Source: Numida meleagris (taxonomy: Eukaryota; Chordata; Aves; Galliformes; Numididae). Taken from it: a stretch of DNA of 64,000 bases. A program made the translations under genes and the position numbers. The DNA lies in NCBI RefSeq assembly GCF_002078875.1, contig NC_034414.1, positions 16,647,428 through 16,711,427 of the forward strand. The letters are read 5' to 3'. Shown here one piece after another: positions 52,201-63,968 of the stretch (its first letter is position 1; every line of letters starts with the position of its first letter). The notes beneath the pieces were generated by a model. That model ran no database searches. It was given only the letters and a program-made list of their open reading frames with translations, and was not told the origin of the DNA.

Positions 52201-55200
52201 TTTCTGTCTTGTTAAGGTTTAGATGTGGCATAATAGAGTCGTCTAAAGTGTTTTGTGGTAGAAAAGACTGTCAAGTTTGCAGCTTTTCTTAGTGAGGAAT
52301 TCTACTCCACCATGTTATTAAGCTAATGATGCTGCGTTTTTCTGTTCCAGAGACATTCAAATGCATCACAGTCACTCTGTGAAATTATTCGTTTAAGCAG
52401 AGATCAGATGTTACAAGTACAGAACAGTTCGGAACCGGATCCACTGCTTGCAAGTCTAGAGAAGTAAGCTGGTTTGCCAGACTTGTATTTTTTCAGTTAA
52501 TCGGGGCAGTATGTAACTTTCGGCGCTTACGACCTTTAGAATTGCAAACTCCACTTTCCTGATGACTTCTCCTGAGTGCCTGTTATTATCTGTGTAATTT
52601 AAAGTAGTTTAGCAAATGAGCAGAGCTCACCTGGATGAATTCCTTGGTGGCATCTCTCAAGATCTCGTCTCATTCTTCTCTCTTGCTTCTGACTAAGGAA
52701 TGCTAGATAAAATATTTCCTGCTCTGTCAAAGTGAATGGAATCAGACATGCAGAGGTCAGCTTGATACTGTGCAGAATATACATAGGGAACTTTGGCTTT
52801 GATACCTTATTTTAAGTTAATCTAAGTGTTTGATTGCACTAGAGAAGATTTTTCTGTATCACCTTCTTTGTTTTGCTGGCTCTGGTGTTAGGTTTGTGGC
52901 TGTGTGACATGGTGAATTGGTCTTTCAGTCTGACTGAGAACTCTTCTCTTCTATAATACTGATTGTCAGATTTAAAACCAAACAAACAAGATCAGGAGGA
53001 GTAGGGAAATATTGCGGTGGTGATGATGGAGGTGATTGTGGTAATAACACCTAATGCTTGAAATAATACTTCTCTTTATCCTGTTCGTTAATTTCACATG
53101 GGCAAACAGTAACTACTTCTCTTTAATAACTGTATCATAAAGAACCGTTGTGTCTGATGACAGTGCTTTGTTTTCAGACGAGAAATCATAGAGCAGCTGC
53201 TGTCTAATATTTTTCATAAAGAAAAAAATGAATCTGCAATAGTCAGTGCAATCCAAATATTACTGACCTTACTTGAGACAAGACGACAGACGTAAGTGTT
53301 CTTATTACTTATGCCTGCTTGCTTTAACTCCACTGCTGAAATGCCTTCCGTGTGCTTGACTGAAATATTTTCGTGGTCTGTTACAGCTGAAGTGAAACAG
53401 CGAGCCACGTGTAATAATGCCAATAGCAATCAATTCCCCAAATGGCTGATCTTTCTGCAGGTTTTTGTTTTTTTCTTGGAACTTGCCACTTGGCAGATCC
53501 AGCTCATTTCATTTCATCTTTTTTTTTTCTTCCTAAGAACTAGGAATAGAGCATCTACATACAGTGAGGTGACAGAGTATTAACTTAAAAAAGAAAAAGT
53601 TATTTGGAATTCTATTACAACTTCACTTTGAGAAACTAGTGAACAGAGGTTTGATTGTTTAATAGACAAGTGAAGCTCTTCCTCACAGAACAGGGAGCGT
53701 AGCAGCTGTAATATTCTGTCTCAGTAGCTGAAAACCGTACTGGATGTTTCAAACGCGATCAACCTAGAACCATTAGGTCTAGCGTTTGGAAGAATCTTGC
53801 TCCACTATAAATCTGTGCTTGATTCTATACTTGTGACGTCATGTTTTTGCTCTCCTCTTCATTCTGTTTATGTCTTCAGAACAGTGACACTCAAAATTAT
53901 ACCTGAGTGTTGTTTTAGAACTAGTTTTGGTATTAATAATCAGACCTGGCTTGTGTGCTTTAGATTTGAAGGCCATATAGAGATCTGTCCTCCAGGCATG
54001 AGCAATTCAACGTATTCTGTCAATAAAAGTGTTTTAGAAGCCATAAAAGCACGACTTTCATCCTTCCATGAACTCCTACTTGAGCCTCCAAAAGTAAGTG
54101 AAACCTTGTGTTATCAAATAATTTGAAGCAAGACTGTCACTGCGTGACTGCGTTTTAGCTGGCTTTCAAGAACAAAGCCTGGTTTGTCAGACAACTTTCA
54201 GGCAAGAGCCTAGGTTCCTTCCCTGCCTCTTGTGACCTTTTCTATTCATTATAGTTGTATCTGAGCCAGTGTTTTTTGCTAATTGATATGCTTTTCCAGC
54301 TTAAACTCTGTTCAGCTGGCAAATAGCCTTGAAGACTACTTCCTTCTGAAAGCAAGGAAATAAGATTTTTCTTTATATTTTTGGGGTCGGTACTGTTTTC
54401 TGCTCCTAAATCCTATCTGGATAGGAAACAAGGACTCTGGCTGCCTCAGTTGTTTGGAACTTGTGCAGGCCTCACGTTGGCTGTGCAAAGTTCTTCTAGA
54501 CTTGCCCAGGACCGAGAGCCGACCAGCTCTACTGCATGTACCATGCACTCCAAGCATACTAAATGCTTCATTGCTTAAGTGATTTTTTTATGATAAGCAA
54601 TGTATCCATGTCACGCTGTTGCTGAAGAAATATACAACCAGCTGTATGAATAGATATTTGATCTGTGATGTCTTTATTGTTTTTCCACGCAGTTGTCGCC
54701 AGCAGAATTTCAGCTGCAGCGTGAGTCAGGTCAGGGTGCTACAGTCCATTGGAGAAATGGACCCGAGGGTCAGAGTTAAAATGATGATCAGATAAAAGAG
54801 ATGAGTTGGGATGGGGATGATGGAAAAAAGGTAGTGGTAAAGACTGTTTTAGCCTAGAACAGACGAGATCTCAAGCTTTCAAGCACAGAAGAGTTGAAAA
54901 AATACAAAGAAATTGTCTTGATTACAACAAGATGACAAGATACAGACCTATTTTGAATTAAAAGCAAGGTATTTTCCAATGTTTGGAATGCTAAGTATTT
55001 AAATAAATCATCTAGAGAAGTTATTGAGTCTGCTTTCTTCAAGCACTAGTTAAATGAGCACCTCTTTGTATCCATGCCCTTAAATTTTGTGTTAGGTAAA
55101 GACTGGGCTGCACGACCTAGCGCGATGTCAGTTGTCCGTTTTGATGCAAGGGAGAAGCAATGGTTAGACAAAAAAAACCAACTTAGTAATGTGGAAGGCA

Positions 55201-58200
55201 GTACGCTTCTGTGTGGCCTGCTTTTCAAAGTATGCTTGTACATTAATATGGGAAGAAAGACATTTCATAATTTTCCCTTGCTCATTGCATAGTTGTTACT
55301 AGACTTTTCTCTTAGAGCAGTCAATACTGGACTTCTCTGATTGGCCGATAATTGATTCTGTGATAACAGGTCTCGTCTGGCAGCCAGCTAAAACTCTGGT
55401 ATAAAAGCTCTGGCACATAATGTGAAACAAAGACCTAGCAGTGCACAGAAGGAGGTTCTTGCTGATGGAACTAACTCCTTCGGACACCACGGATGGAGCT
55501 TATTTTGTTTATAACATTAGAACGTAGCAGAAGAAACTTGTTTGAAATTGTTTTCATGTAAATGAAGTCAGGACTGTTGAGGCATAACGTGTGTTTAGAG
55601 AGTGTCCAGCTAGCTGTTTTCAAGTACTGTGGTAGTGCAGACTGCAGCTGAGCATGTGCATTAATGAGTGAGAAGTGTAACCATTCCCTAATCCTTTTTG
55701 TGGAATGCATCTGTTTTGATATTCTGTAACTGCCAAGCAATTTTTAGTGTCTTTGGTTTTATGTGGCTGTTCTCCATTGCTCCTTGTCTATAGACGAAGT
55801 TAAAATAAGCTTCATTGTTCAGGATTGAAAACTGCTTTCCTGCAATTTTCGTGCATAATAGTAATGAGGTGTTCTTCAGTATGACATTTTAATGATTATG
55901 TACCTCTTTAATTTTATTTTTTTTTTCAGAAAAGTGTCATGAAGACAACCTGGGGTGTGTTGGATCCACCCGTGGGGAACACACGTTTAAATGTGATTAG
56001 ATTAATATCTAGCCTTCTACAGACAAATACAAGCAGTGTGAATCAGGAGCTTATAGAGCTAAACAGCATAGGAGTTATACTGGTAAGAACTTCACGCTTC
56101 CTGACTTTTGTGAATTGCTTATAAGGTCTTATCTGATCTTTGTGGATGCAGATAATGTGTAATACGGTTTCCAGCTTTTCAACTTGTGTTGTAGCTTCTA
56201 TTGCATCGACAACTTACAGAATCTAATTTCACTGTTAGATGGATTTATTGGAAGTTTTCATTTTCTTTTCTCTGATCGCTCCTACACGTCTTACTCTCTG
56301 CACCTTCATAAATCTCCATGATTCTCTTGGACTGGTTTTCTTAAGCTTATTTTTTAATCTCCGTATGCTTGAGTTTTCAGCCACGTTCAAAGCTTCCCTG
56401 CCATCCTTATTCTTTTGCTAAGCTACTCTCTCGAGACTTCATTGTCCCACTTCTAATGTGTAGAGCACTAAATGGTAGCTCAGTGCCTTCCTATAAAGGG
56501 GCAGTTACTCTTGGTAGCCTATAGAATTTCTGAACTGTTTGGAAGCAAAATGTTGCACAAGAAACTTCTAGTCGATGAACTCCCTGCTTTTTGCTAATGT
56601 GCCATCTCTACTTTGAGTACTTCCCACCTCACACTTCAGCTGTGGCAGGGAAATTCTTAGGTTGACCAAGGTGTTCCAATGTTGGTATCGGTTAACAAAT
56701 ACCTCGCAAAACATGCTGGAATTTATATTGTAGTATCAGAATATGAAATGAAAGCTTCTGATTCTAAGCAGGTAGTTGCAAAGTTTAAAATATTAATATT
56801 TTTCAGCCCCAGATGGGTTTAATCTAAAATCTTTCCTTCAACTAACGTAGCTGTAGTTACGTCTTGATCTCAGAGCCTTCATCTCAATTTCTCTGTCCAA
56901 CCTGGGTTTGCAGATGGGTATTAAAGTGTATAGAAATAGCTAACTTCAGTGTAACTGAGGTTTTATCTAGATGCATTGTCTAAAGGAATCCACGTGCTGT
57001 GAATGTTGGAGTGTTCTTATAAGTAGATTTAGGAAAAAAAAAAAAAACCCACACTAAATTCTGAGTTTGAACATGCTTTTCAGTTGCAGATTTCTTATAA
57101 GGCAAAACAGTAGTACCTGCCTTGAATGTCAGTGCTTCGTGGTGCGTGCTGAAACAACACGTACTTTACCGTGTAGACTTTATTAGGAATAGCAGTTGCT
57201 CAGCTCGCTAGCTGAGCTTTAGGCACGGGTGTCAGCAGTTTAGGAGAGCTGAAGGAAGACGCAGATTCTTTAGATGTAGCTTGAATGAGACTTGCATTAC
57301 TTTATTTAACACTCCTCCCATCGCTGCGTGTATTTCCACTACTAATCTTGTTTTCCAGGGACAGCAATCATTTGAGTTATGTAATAGGAAATACTCTACA
57401 GTGTCTGCACATAAAGTTTGGAAAAAAGAGGAAAATAAAACCTGCTTAAAAGGAAATGAACTAGGAACGTGACTAGATGAACACAGTTCGCAATCTCTCA
57501 AACTCAGTATTTGCCTCATGTGAGGCATTATATAATCTCAAACTGCACCTGGATTATCTGATATAGCTTTCTGTAAGAGAAGAATAGAACTAGTATAGAT
57601 GATGGGTTCAAAGCAGTTAGATGTAACTTTTTGGAAAGCGTCTCAGTAAGGGGAGAAACTCATCGCTGAAGGATATTGTAGATACTAAAAGTCTGTGGAG
57701 AACTCAAAAAAGAAATCTGTTCAGGGCCAAGAAGGTCATAAATAGCATTTCTTTCTCGGGGACTCTCAGGGCTGCTGCTAGCAGGAGGAATTAAGTGGGG
57801 AGTTTCATTCCAGCTTTCTTTGTCTGAAAGCACACTATCGGTTTCCTCCAAGTTAACTCTAGCTGAGTTTCTATTGTCCAGCATGATAGCCCTTGTGCTC
57901 TGATAGCAAGAGAGAACTTTTCTGTAGATCACACTTTTGCTTCCACATTAATAGTTATTGCAAAACTTGAAGAACTTGCTTGTGTTGCTGTTCAAATTAA
58001 CTTGCTGGAGTAAGTCTTATGTTTGAAGAGACCTCAACTTGAATAAACCCTATTGAATTTGCTTTTCAGGACATGTTCTTTAAGTATACGTGGAACAACT
58101 TCTTGCATACTCAAGTTGAAATCTGTATTGCATTGATTCTTGCAAGTCCTCTTGAAAGCACAGAAAATGGCACAATTACAGATCAGGATTCCACCGGGGA

Positions 58201-61200
58201 CAATCTTTTATTGAAACATGTAAGTGTTTTGGGGGGGGAGTTTCTTGAACATTCCTACCTCCCACAGTATGGTAGCAGCTACTCTTACATAAAATGTAGC
58301 CCAATTTTACTTCATATAGAATGAAGAGTTCTTTGTCTTGCATTTTCTTAACACGTCAATCCTGGCTGTTAAACCTGAAAGTGCCACAAAGTGGATTTTT
58401 GCTGCCTTCAAAGCGAGCATGCATGTAGAGCTGCAAGAGCTCCCTTTTAAATGAAGTTCCTCCTCTCGTTAGGAATTAAAAGTGCTATTTCAGCATCTGT
58501 TCACTGCTACAATTCAGCAGCTGCCATCAAAGAGAAGTCAAAATAACACAGCTTCAGCCTTTGGGTTTCCAGCTGGGATCTGACTGCTGCTTCTGAACTT
58601 TGAAACCCTTAATCAAAGTATCTATCCCGACCCTGGAACTAGTTGACTTGTAAGACTTGAGGATTTGTTAAAATCAACCCTGAAACGCATCGTGTTGTTC
58701 CACTGAACTTTACAGCTGTTAAGTATATTTTGCATTTTATTCCATAGCTCTTCCTTAAGTGCCAATTAATAGAACGAATACTTGAAGCGTGGGAGACGAA
58801 TGAGAAGAAACAGTGAGTAATTGGTTTTCTCATTTCCTGCAATTGTCTACATACGACTTGAATTGTGAAATGTATGTCTGATCAATTCAGACTGAGCTGA
58901 CCAACAAATACACTCGCTTAAAATGTTTTTAAGACAAATGCATCTCTTTCCTGAAATATGCAGCACATTAAGTATTCTTCACAGTATTGTTAGTGATATT
59001 TGGAAGTACAATTTGCTTGGTAGTAAATGGAACAATTAAATTCTAAAAACATTTAATATTTGGATTAAAGCTTTCACACATACTGAATTTTTTTTCAGAA
59101 TCCTTCTGTTTCTCTTTTAGTAATGCCTGAAGTTCAGGCCATCCTTCTGGTAGCATTTCAATACTTTTTCCCATTACCATAAGAATAAAACCAAGTCTGT
59201 CATTCTTGCACTGTGTAGGATATTACAACAGTCTGTTGAGCCTACCCATCTTCAATTACAGAATCATGAGTTTTTAAGAGAATGGGGGGAAAAAAAAACA
59301 TGCTTTTCTCCAGTAAGCAATTGTAAATTAATAAATAGATCAAAGCATATTACATTTTGGGGAGCAACAGACTCGTAAGTAGCGAAAGCAAAGATCTCGG
59401 CAATGGAATACCTCCTGAAAGTGTGCGGTTGTGAAAGGATGGAAGTTTCAAGCAGCCAGCACTGTCTGAAATTGTGCTCATGTCAGGAGGGAAGACTTTG
59501 AGTCTTTGCCTGAAGCGGTATAACGGTGCTCTGAAGGCTCGTGTGTATGGCTTAGGAGACTTCTGAACAGTGAATGTTAGAGCTAACTTGTGAAAATGGT
59601 GAGTTAGCTGAGCGGGATGCTGTTGGTGTATTATTTGAGAAATAGTACTGCTCCCCAAAATACTCCTATTCCTATCTGGTGTGAATCAGAAAATACAGGA
59701 CTAATGCAACTGACCTAAAAATAAGGATGTTGAAATATCTGAAGAGAGCATTACGAAGGAAAGGGATGCAATTAATAGGGATTGTGGCTCAGTTAAATCA
59801 GGCTGTCCCACCTATCTTCTATTGTATATCATTTTCTCCTGAGGTTATAAGAGAACTACCAACCTAGATTACAGCCAAATAGATTCTCATTGTTATAGAT
59901 GCAGCCTGAAACTATTCTTCGGTTGGATTTTCTTGATTCTAATGCCTACCACATGGGAGAATTCATTAACTATTTACACTTGCATGTTGGGGTACTACTG
60001 GGAAAACTACTGGTATAAACATTGGATTCTGCTTCTATCTGGAAACAAATGATTTGTTCTTTGTGTCTGTTTTAGTTTCCATGGAAATAAATAGGAAGCA
60101 TCACTTTCAGAGCGACCTACATAATACCCCAACAGACAATGCACCAGGGTGCTCAGTGGGATAGGAGTGCTGAAAAATATTCTCAACAACAGTGTTTTTC
60201 TGAATATTACGGATGCGTTGTCGATTTTGTCTTCATCTTGATAACGCGGCGTATTCTTTTTTTCCACACACAAATGTGAAAACAGAAATGATCCGTTCAG
60301 TGCTCTGTACTTCCTTCTTGGTGGTTACGGGCCTGTTAGTCTTCTAGATTGGCTCAAGGTAGTCCAAGCATTTGTATTTTAAATTGAGCATTTTTGAGTA
60401 CCTCTAGTTTTAGGATACTGCTCTTATGCTTTAAGAACTTGTAGGTGAACTTGTCTGTCTCGTGTAACTTCTCAACTCCGGTGGAATATTTTATAACGAA
60501 ATGCAACGGCAGAGTTGCTCGGGGTGCATGCAGTTACATCTCTCTGGTGTCTTGCAGGGCTGAAGGAGGGAGACGGCACGGCTATATGGGCCATCTGACA
60601 AGGATAGCTAACTGCATTGTGCATAGTACAGATAAGGGCCCTAACAGCACGCTAGTCCAGCAGCTTATTAAAGGTAATGTTAATACTCTACATTTGTTTG
60701 TGACTTCCAGCATTGTGTTTTTAGGAAATCAATCAAACTTGAATTAAAAGGCAGATTTTGGATAAATAAAAAAGAGAAATATTTGACACATTCAGCTTAA
60801 TACCAGCCCTCCTTAAACGTACGTTTAATTCTTTCAAACTTGTCTGAATAGTATCAAAGCTCCTTGAAGTAAATGCAAAGAGATGCTGACCTGCGTAATT
60901 AAGGCTTCTTTGCTAGATGAAGTAATCCATACAGATTTAGGAGTATTTGTTTGCTGTTCACAGTATTTCTGATCGCTTTGGTTTGTAAGAGAAAAAGAAC
61001 AATTAAAAATGGTGGTGCTTTACTGCTGATTGAATTACGTTGTTTGTCTGTTTCCTATCCTAGAGCTTCCAGAGGAGGTCAGAGAGCGGTGGGAAACATT
61101 CTGTACAAACTCTTTAGGAGAAACTAACAAAAGGAACACGGTGGATCTGGTAAGTGGTGTTGCATAACATTAGAAAATTGCTGTTTGATTCAGCCTCGTT

Positions 61201-62415
61201 AATTTTTTTTTTCTTGTCATTAGTACAGTCAGTCTTTCCAACTGCCGTGCTACCAAGGTAGCTCGTGTGAAAGCAGGTGCTGCCAGTCTGCAAATTGTAT
61301 TGCAGGGCTGGATGGTAGATGTGCAAGAATAAAGCGCTTCAGATCGTGTGGCATTTAAATGTGTTACACTTCACAGGAGAAAGCATAAAAACAGAGCGTG
61401 CTTCAGGAAAAATGTATCTGTAGCATGTGTGTCCTGATCGTGGTATTGTATTGTAATTGTGGGGGCATAGAAAGGTGTCTGTCTTGTCTGAAGTTTTTAC
61501 GTTTTTTGTGTGTTTAAACACTGCTTTTCTGTAGACTGGTCTCTTGTCAAAAAAGTAAGTAAAAAAATCACATAGACTGACTGTGTTGACTTGAGAATCT
61601 GCACCACGGAGTTGGAGGGGCGCGTGGAATAAGGCAGTATAGCACAGTGCAGTGCAAGCTGTCATCTACAGTTTGCTTCGTGTAAATGATCTTCCATAGA
61701 GTATGTCTTAAGGCTCAGCTGTAACTACTGTTACTTAGCCTTATTTCTTGTAACTACTGTTACTTTGCCTAATTGCTGTCCCAGCTGAAATGACTTCTGG
61801 AGTGCTGTTCTGATAGAAAATAGCTGCTTCCAAGAACGTGTTCAGCCGCACTGCTACTTAAGGAACAAACCATTCCCACTGGCTCTGGGTTGGATGATCC
61901 AAATCATCCCTTCTTTTCAGGGTAATGGTTCAAACAGCTGTTGCTATGGTAATAACGCCATGTTTGCTTCTGCAAGTAGGTATTGATTACGATTTTTTGA
62001 AGGCGAATCATTCTTTTTTAATAACTTTATTTTTGCAAAGACTGTAGACACCTGAGACGGTCTTTTCATTTTCCTGTATTCTTTATTTTGTAAAGGAAGA
62101 TCTGTGTACAATCCAGCCCTTTCAGTGGCTATTAATTCACTTGTTTAATAGCTCTTACAATTAAAATACAAGATTCAAATCCTTTCTCAGGTGTAGGTTA
62201 ATGATACTGACATATTTCAGACTCTGTTTGATGTAGTATAACAGTTGAGAAAACTGCCACTGGTTCAGTTTCTTGTTTGGATTTTAACCAGTCACACAAT
62301 AAGCAAATGACTTGATTGTTTTGTGTAGGTTACTACCTGCCACATTCATTCTTCCAGCGATGATGAGATTGACTTCAAAGAAACCGGCTTCTCGCAGGAT
62401 TCTTCTTTGCAGCAA
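49018..62415 (+). CDS. PPP6R3: PPP6R3 (SAPS3) N-terminal 544 residues
   Basis: Regulatory subunit 3 of serine/threonine protein phosphatase 6, a cytosolic/nuclear scaffold whose SAPS domain binds the PP6 catalytic subunit and directs its substrates. The thirteen coding segments are 49018-49244, 50531-50717, 51369-51506, 51854-51919, 52351-52463, 53178-53291, 53964-54093, 55930-56082, 58070-58219, 58748-58812, 60558-60673, 61064-61149 and 62329-62415. They sum to 1632 nt, remain in one frame and give 544 residues with no stop. The helical-repeat SAPS domain fills most of this part. The last exon adds a Ser/Asp/Glu-rich linker (SSSDDEID). The sequence is nearly identical to human PPP6R3 as recalled, with small differences (for example SECLED for AECLED and RRQTFEG for RRPTFEG). 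The remaining roughly 330 acidic C-terminal residues lie beyond the window. Confidence 0.97.
49245..50530 (+). other. PPP6R3: PPP6R3 intron
   Basis: A 1286-nt GT-AG intron with an 18-A run at 50280-50297 and an AT-rich palindromic stretch (TGGATATATCCA, 50462-50473) 57 nt before the acceptor. No other feature. Confidence 0.82.
50531..50717 (+). CDS. PPP6R3: PPP6R3 coding exon 2
   Basis: 187 nt, phase 2 in and 0 out. It encodes [20 protein letters not shown] and the SAPS-domain core [19 protein letters not shown] plus [17 protein letters not shown] (residues 76-138). Confidence 0.97.
50718..51368 (+). other. PPP6R3: PPP6R3 intron
   Basis: A 651-nt intron, donor gtaagc, acceptor tttctag. Nothing else recognised. 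Confidence 0.85.
51369..51506 (+). CDS. PPP6R3: PPP6R3 coding exon 3
   Basis: 138 nt, phase 0 to 0. It encodes [20 protein letters not shown], then a leucine-rich helix [20 protein letters not shown] (residues 139-184). Confidence 0.97.
51507..51853 (+). other. PPP6R3: PPP6R3 intron
   Basis: A short 347-nt intron, donor gtgagt, acceptor tttacag. Nothing else recognised. Confidence 0.88.
51854..51919 (+). CDS. PPP6R3: PPP6R3 coding exon 4 (66 nt)
   Basis: Encodes [20 protein letters not shown] and two more residues, phase 0 to 0. Too small to stand out as an open frame. Identified by frame continuity with its neighbours and by match to the family. Confidence 0.96.
51920..52350 (+). other. 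PPP6R3: PPP6R3 intron
   Basis: A 431-nt intron, donor gtaagt, acceptor ctgttccag. Nothing else recognised. Confidence 0.88.
52351..52463 (+). CDS. PPP6R3: PPP6R3 coding exon 5
   Basis: 113 nt, phase 0 in and 2 out. It encodes [20 protein letters not shown] and [10 protein letters not shown] (residues 207-244). Not visible as an ATG-initiated frame, but continuous with its neighbours. Confidence 0.96.
52464..53177 (+). other. PPP6R3: PPP6R3 intron
   Basis: A 714-nt intron, donor gtaagc, acceptor tgttttcag. Nothing else recognised. Confidence 0.85.
53178..53291 (+). CDS. PPP6R3: PPP6R3 coding exon 6
   Basis: 114 nt, phase 2 in and 2 out. It encodes [20 protein letters not shown] and [17 protein letters not shown] (residues 244-282), helical SAPS-domain sequence. 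Confidence 0.96.
53292..53963 (+). other. PPP6R3: PPP6R3 intron
   Basis: A 672-nt intron, donor gtaagt, acceptor gtgctttag. The antisense frame across exon 6 is a shadow. Confidence 0.85.
53964..54093 (+). CDS. PPP6R3: PPP6R3 coding exon 7
   Basis: 130 nt, phase 2 in and 0 out. It encodes [20 protein letters not shown] and [20 protein letters not shown], ending PPK at donor gtaagt (residues 282-325). Confidence 0.97.
54094..55929 (+). other. PPP6R3: PPP6R3 intron
   Basis: A 1836-nt intron with a T-rich acceptor (ttttttttcag). Short open frames only. No mobile element recognised. Confidence 0.82.
55930..56082 (+). CDS. PPP6R3: PPP6R3 coding exon 8
   Basis: 153 nt, phase 0 to 0. It encodes [20 protein letters not shown], then [20 protein letters not shown] and [11 protein letters not shown] (residues 326-376), one of the most conserved SAPS segments. 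Confidence 0.97.
56083..58069 (+). other. PPP6R3: PPP6R3 intron
   Basis: A 1987-nt intron, donor gtaaga, acceptor tgcttttcag. It has a 13-A run near 57033. No coding exon or element recognised. Confidence 0.82.
58070..58219 (+). CDS. PPP6R3: PPP6R3 coding exon 9
   Basis: 150 nt, phase 0 to 0. It encodes [20 protein letters not shown] and a segment ending [13 protein letters not shown] (residues 377-426). Human PPP6R3 has N in place of the first D. Confidence 0.97.
58220..58747 (+). other. PPP6R3: PPP6R3 intron
   Basis: A 528-nt intron, donor gtaagt, acceptor ttccatag. Nothing else recognised. Confidence 0.85.
58748..58812 (+). CDS. PPP6R3: PPP6R3 coding exon 10 (65 nt)
   Basis: Encodes [20 protein letters not shown] and one more residue plus two bases of the next codon (phase 0 in, 2 out). 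Found by frame continuity. It is too small for an independent open-frame call. Confidence 0.96.
58813..60557 (+). other. PPP6R3: PPP6R3 intron
   Basis: A 1745-nt intron, donor gtgagt, acceptor gtcttgcag. Only short unrelated frames. Confidence 0.82.
60558..60673 (+). CDS. PPP6R3: PPP6R3 coding exon 11
   Basis: 116 nt, phase 2 in and 1 out. It encodes [20 protein letters not shown] and [18 protein letters not shown] (residues 448-487), highly conserved in SAPS proteins. Confidence 0.97.
60674..61063 (+). other. PPP6R3: PPP6R3 intron
   Basis: A 390-nt intron, donor gtaatg, acceptor cctatcctag. Nothing else recognised. Confidence 0.87.
61064..61149 (+). CDS. PPP6R3: PPP6R3 coding exon 12
   Basis: 86 nt, phase 1 in and 0 out. 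It encodes [20 protein letters not shown] followed by NKRNTVDL (residues 487-515). Donor gtaagt. Confidence 0.96.
61150..62328 (+). other. PPP6R3: PPP6R3 intron
   Basis: A 1179-nt intron, donor gtaagt, acceptor ttttgtgtag. It contains a 16-bp direct repeat (61720-61735 and 61749-61764). Nothing else recognised. Confidence 0.82.
62329..62415 (+). CDS. PPP6R3: PPP6R3 coding exon 13
   Basis: 87 nt, phase 0 to 0. It encodes [20 protein letters not shown] and FSQDSSLQQ (residues 516-544). The SSSDDE stretch fits a CK2-type acidic phosphosite. The symmetric phase means it could be skipped without breaking the frame. Confidence 0.96.
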
Positions 62416-63911
62416 GTGAGTTGAACTCTTTTAACTGCATAAGTTGTTCTTTTCTTTAAAAAGAACAAAACACAACAAAAACTGGAACTAATCTTTCTAG
62501 ATTTGTATTTGGTTGTGATAGAATTTTTTTAACTAACTTAGATGTGTTTTCATGCACATAATTACTTTATCGAGGCCATAGATGTGGCCTTTAGCACACA
62601 GCGTGGCATCTTGGTGTGCCTTTCAGTTTTCAAACCAAGACTGAGCTGTGTATGCAGATCCCTGCTCGTTACACCTAAGCCGTTTTGTATGCTAGCTGTC
62701 GGGCTGAGCTGAACACAGTTTCTTTGACCTTTGTTCTTACTCGATGTAGAAGTTTGATACGATGAATTCTATTTTTTTTTCTGGAAAATATTAATTGCTC
62801 TGAAAGCAAAGTTAGGCTTCTGCTGGGTCTTGGTTAATAGATTTTTCTTAAACATGTTGCCCCTTAACTTCAGTGGGGAAAGGAGGAGGATGGCTATACA
62901 TTGTTGCATGCTTTTAGTTTAAGGCAAAATGTCAGTTGCTGCAGTTGTCACAACAGTCTAAACAAAGAACCAAGTAAGTACCGCCCTGTGACAGATTGTA
63001 TCTAGCAGCTGCAGTGTTTTTAACTTTGTAGACTCTTGCGACCGGGCAAGTGTACATAACTAAATCTTCCTGAACTAAATTTCTAATGTGCTCGATCACC
63101 TATTTGCGATTCAGTGTACGCTTTTGAGAGCTCATTTGTGAGTGTTTCAAAGGTAGCTATTTATCATTTAATTTAAGAAAAAAATCAAACCTGAGGCTGT
63201 AAGGAAGTTTCAGGTCTACCAGACTGAAAGCTTGAATCACAGCTATGTCCACCTTGAAGTTTTAATGCTTTCATAGTATACTACTCGATGACTCCATATT
63301 TAATATGGTGATGGCATTTGGAGTGTTTTTGGGATGAGTGATTGTGGAGAACATCGGTGCCATTTTGATGAAGCATGACAGAATTTTTTCTAATAATACT
63401 GTCTGCAGTATAAACCTCCTTCAACTCTTCCATGGATGGTGAAAGAGAGGGAGCTGCTGGTGTGCAGTTTTGCCATGCAAAACTGCCAACTGATGCCCTG
63501 TACGGGGCACACAACTTGCCTACATTATTAACCAAAATCTTATTTCAGCTCATGCTAACAGCTGTGTAGTACCTAGTCTAAGGCTGATTATGATACTTTG
63601 CACGTCTTCTATAGTTTTAATAATAAGTAATTGCTTATCAAGGTTTTGGTTGGGAGTGGTGGCTCAGATTTTGAGAATTAGATTCATTTTTATCTGCTCC
63701 GTGGATCTTGTGCATGTAAGGTCTGCTTGAATACCAGCATGATAGGTTGGATGCCATCTGTAGCAGCTCTAAGTGAGAAAGTAAGATCTTAAAGCAACTC
63801 TGTGCTTCTCGTGCACCCCTTAATAATCCAGGCACCTAACCTCCAGAAATGCAGGGAGTGCTACAGTGAAGAACTTGAAAGAAACAGTAATTTTTGATCT
63901 TTTTTTCTGAG
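62416..63911 (+). other. PPP6R3: PPP6R3 intron, partial
   Basis: Non-coding after donor gtgagt. The next constitutive exon expected from human PPP6R3 (starting AFSDYQMQQM) is not found before the window ends. Confidence 0.75.
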
Positions 63912-63968
63912 CTAAATAAACTGTTCATTTTGAAGTTGTCTTGTGAGGAAAGTGAGATATTGGACAAG
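63912..63968 (+). CDS. PPP6R3: Candidate PPP6R3 cassette exon (unconfirmed)
   Basis: A 57-nt segment flanked by a T-rich tract ending ctgag and a perfect donor gtaagt. It reads open in phase 0 (LNKLFILKLSCEESEILDK), matching the phase of the exon before it and of the expected next one. An alternative acceptor at ttttgaag would give the last 11 codons, still in frame. The guanine before the acceptor AG is unfavourable. It could be chance. Confidence 0.35.
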
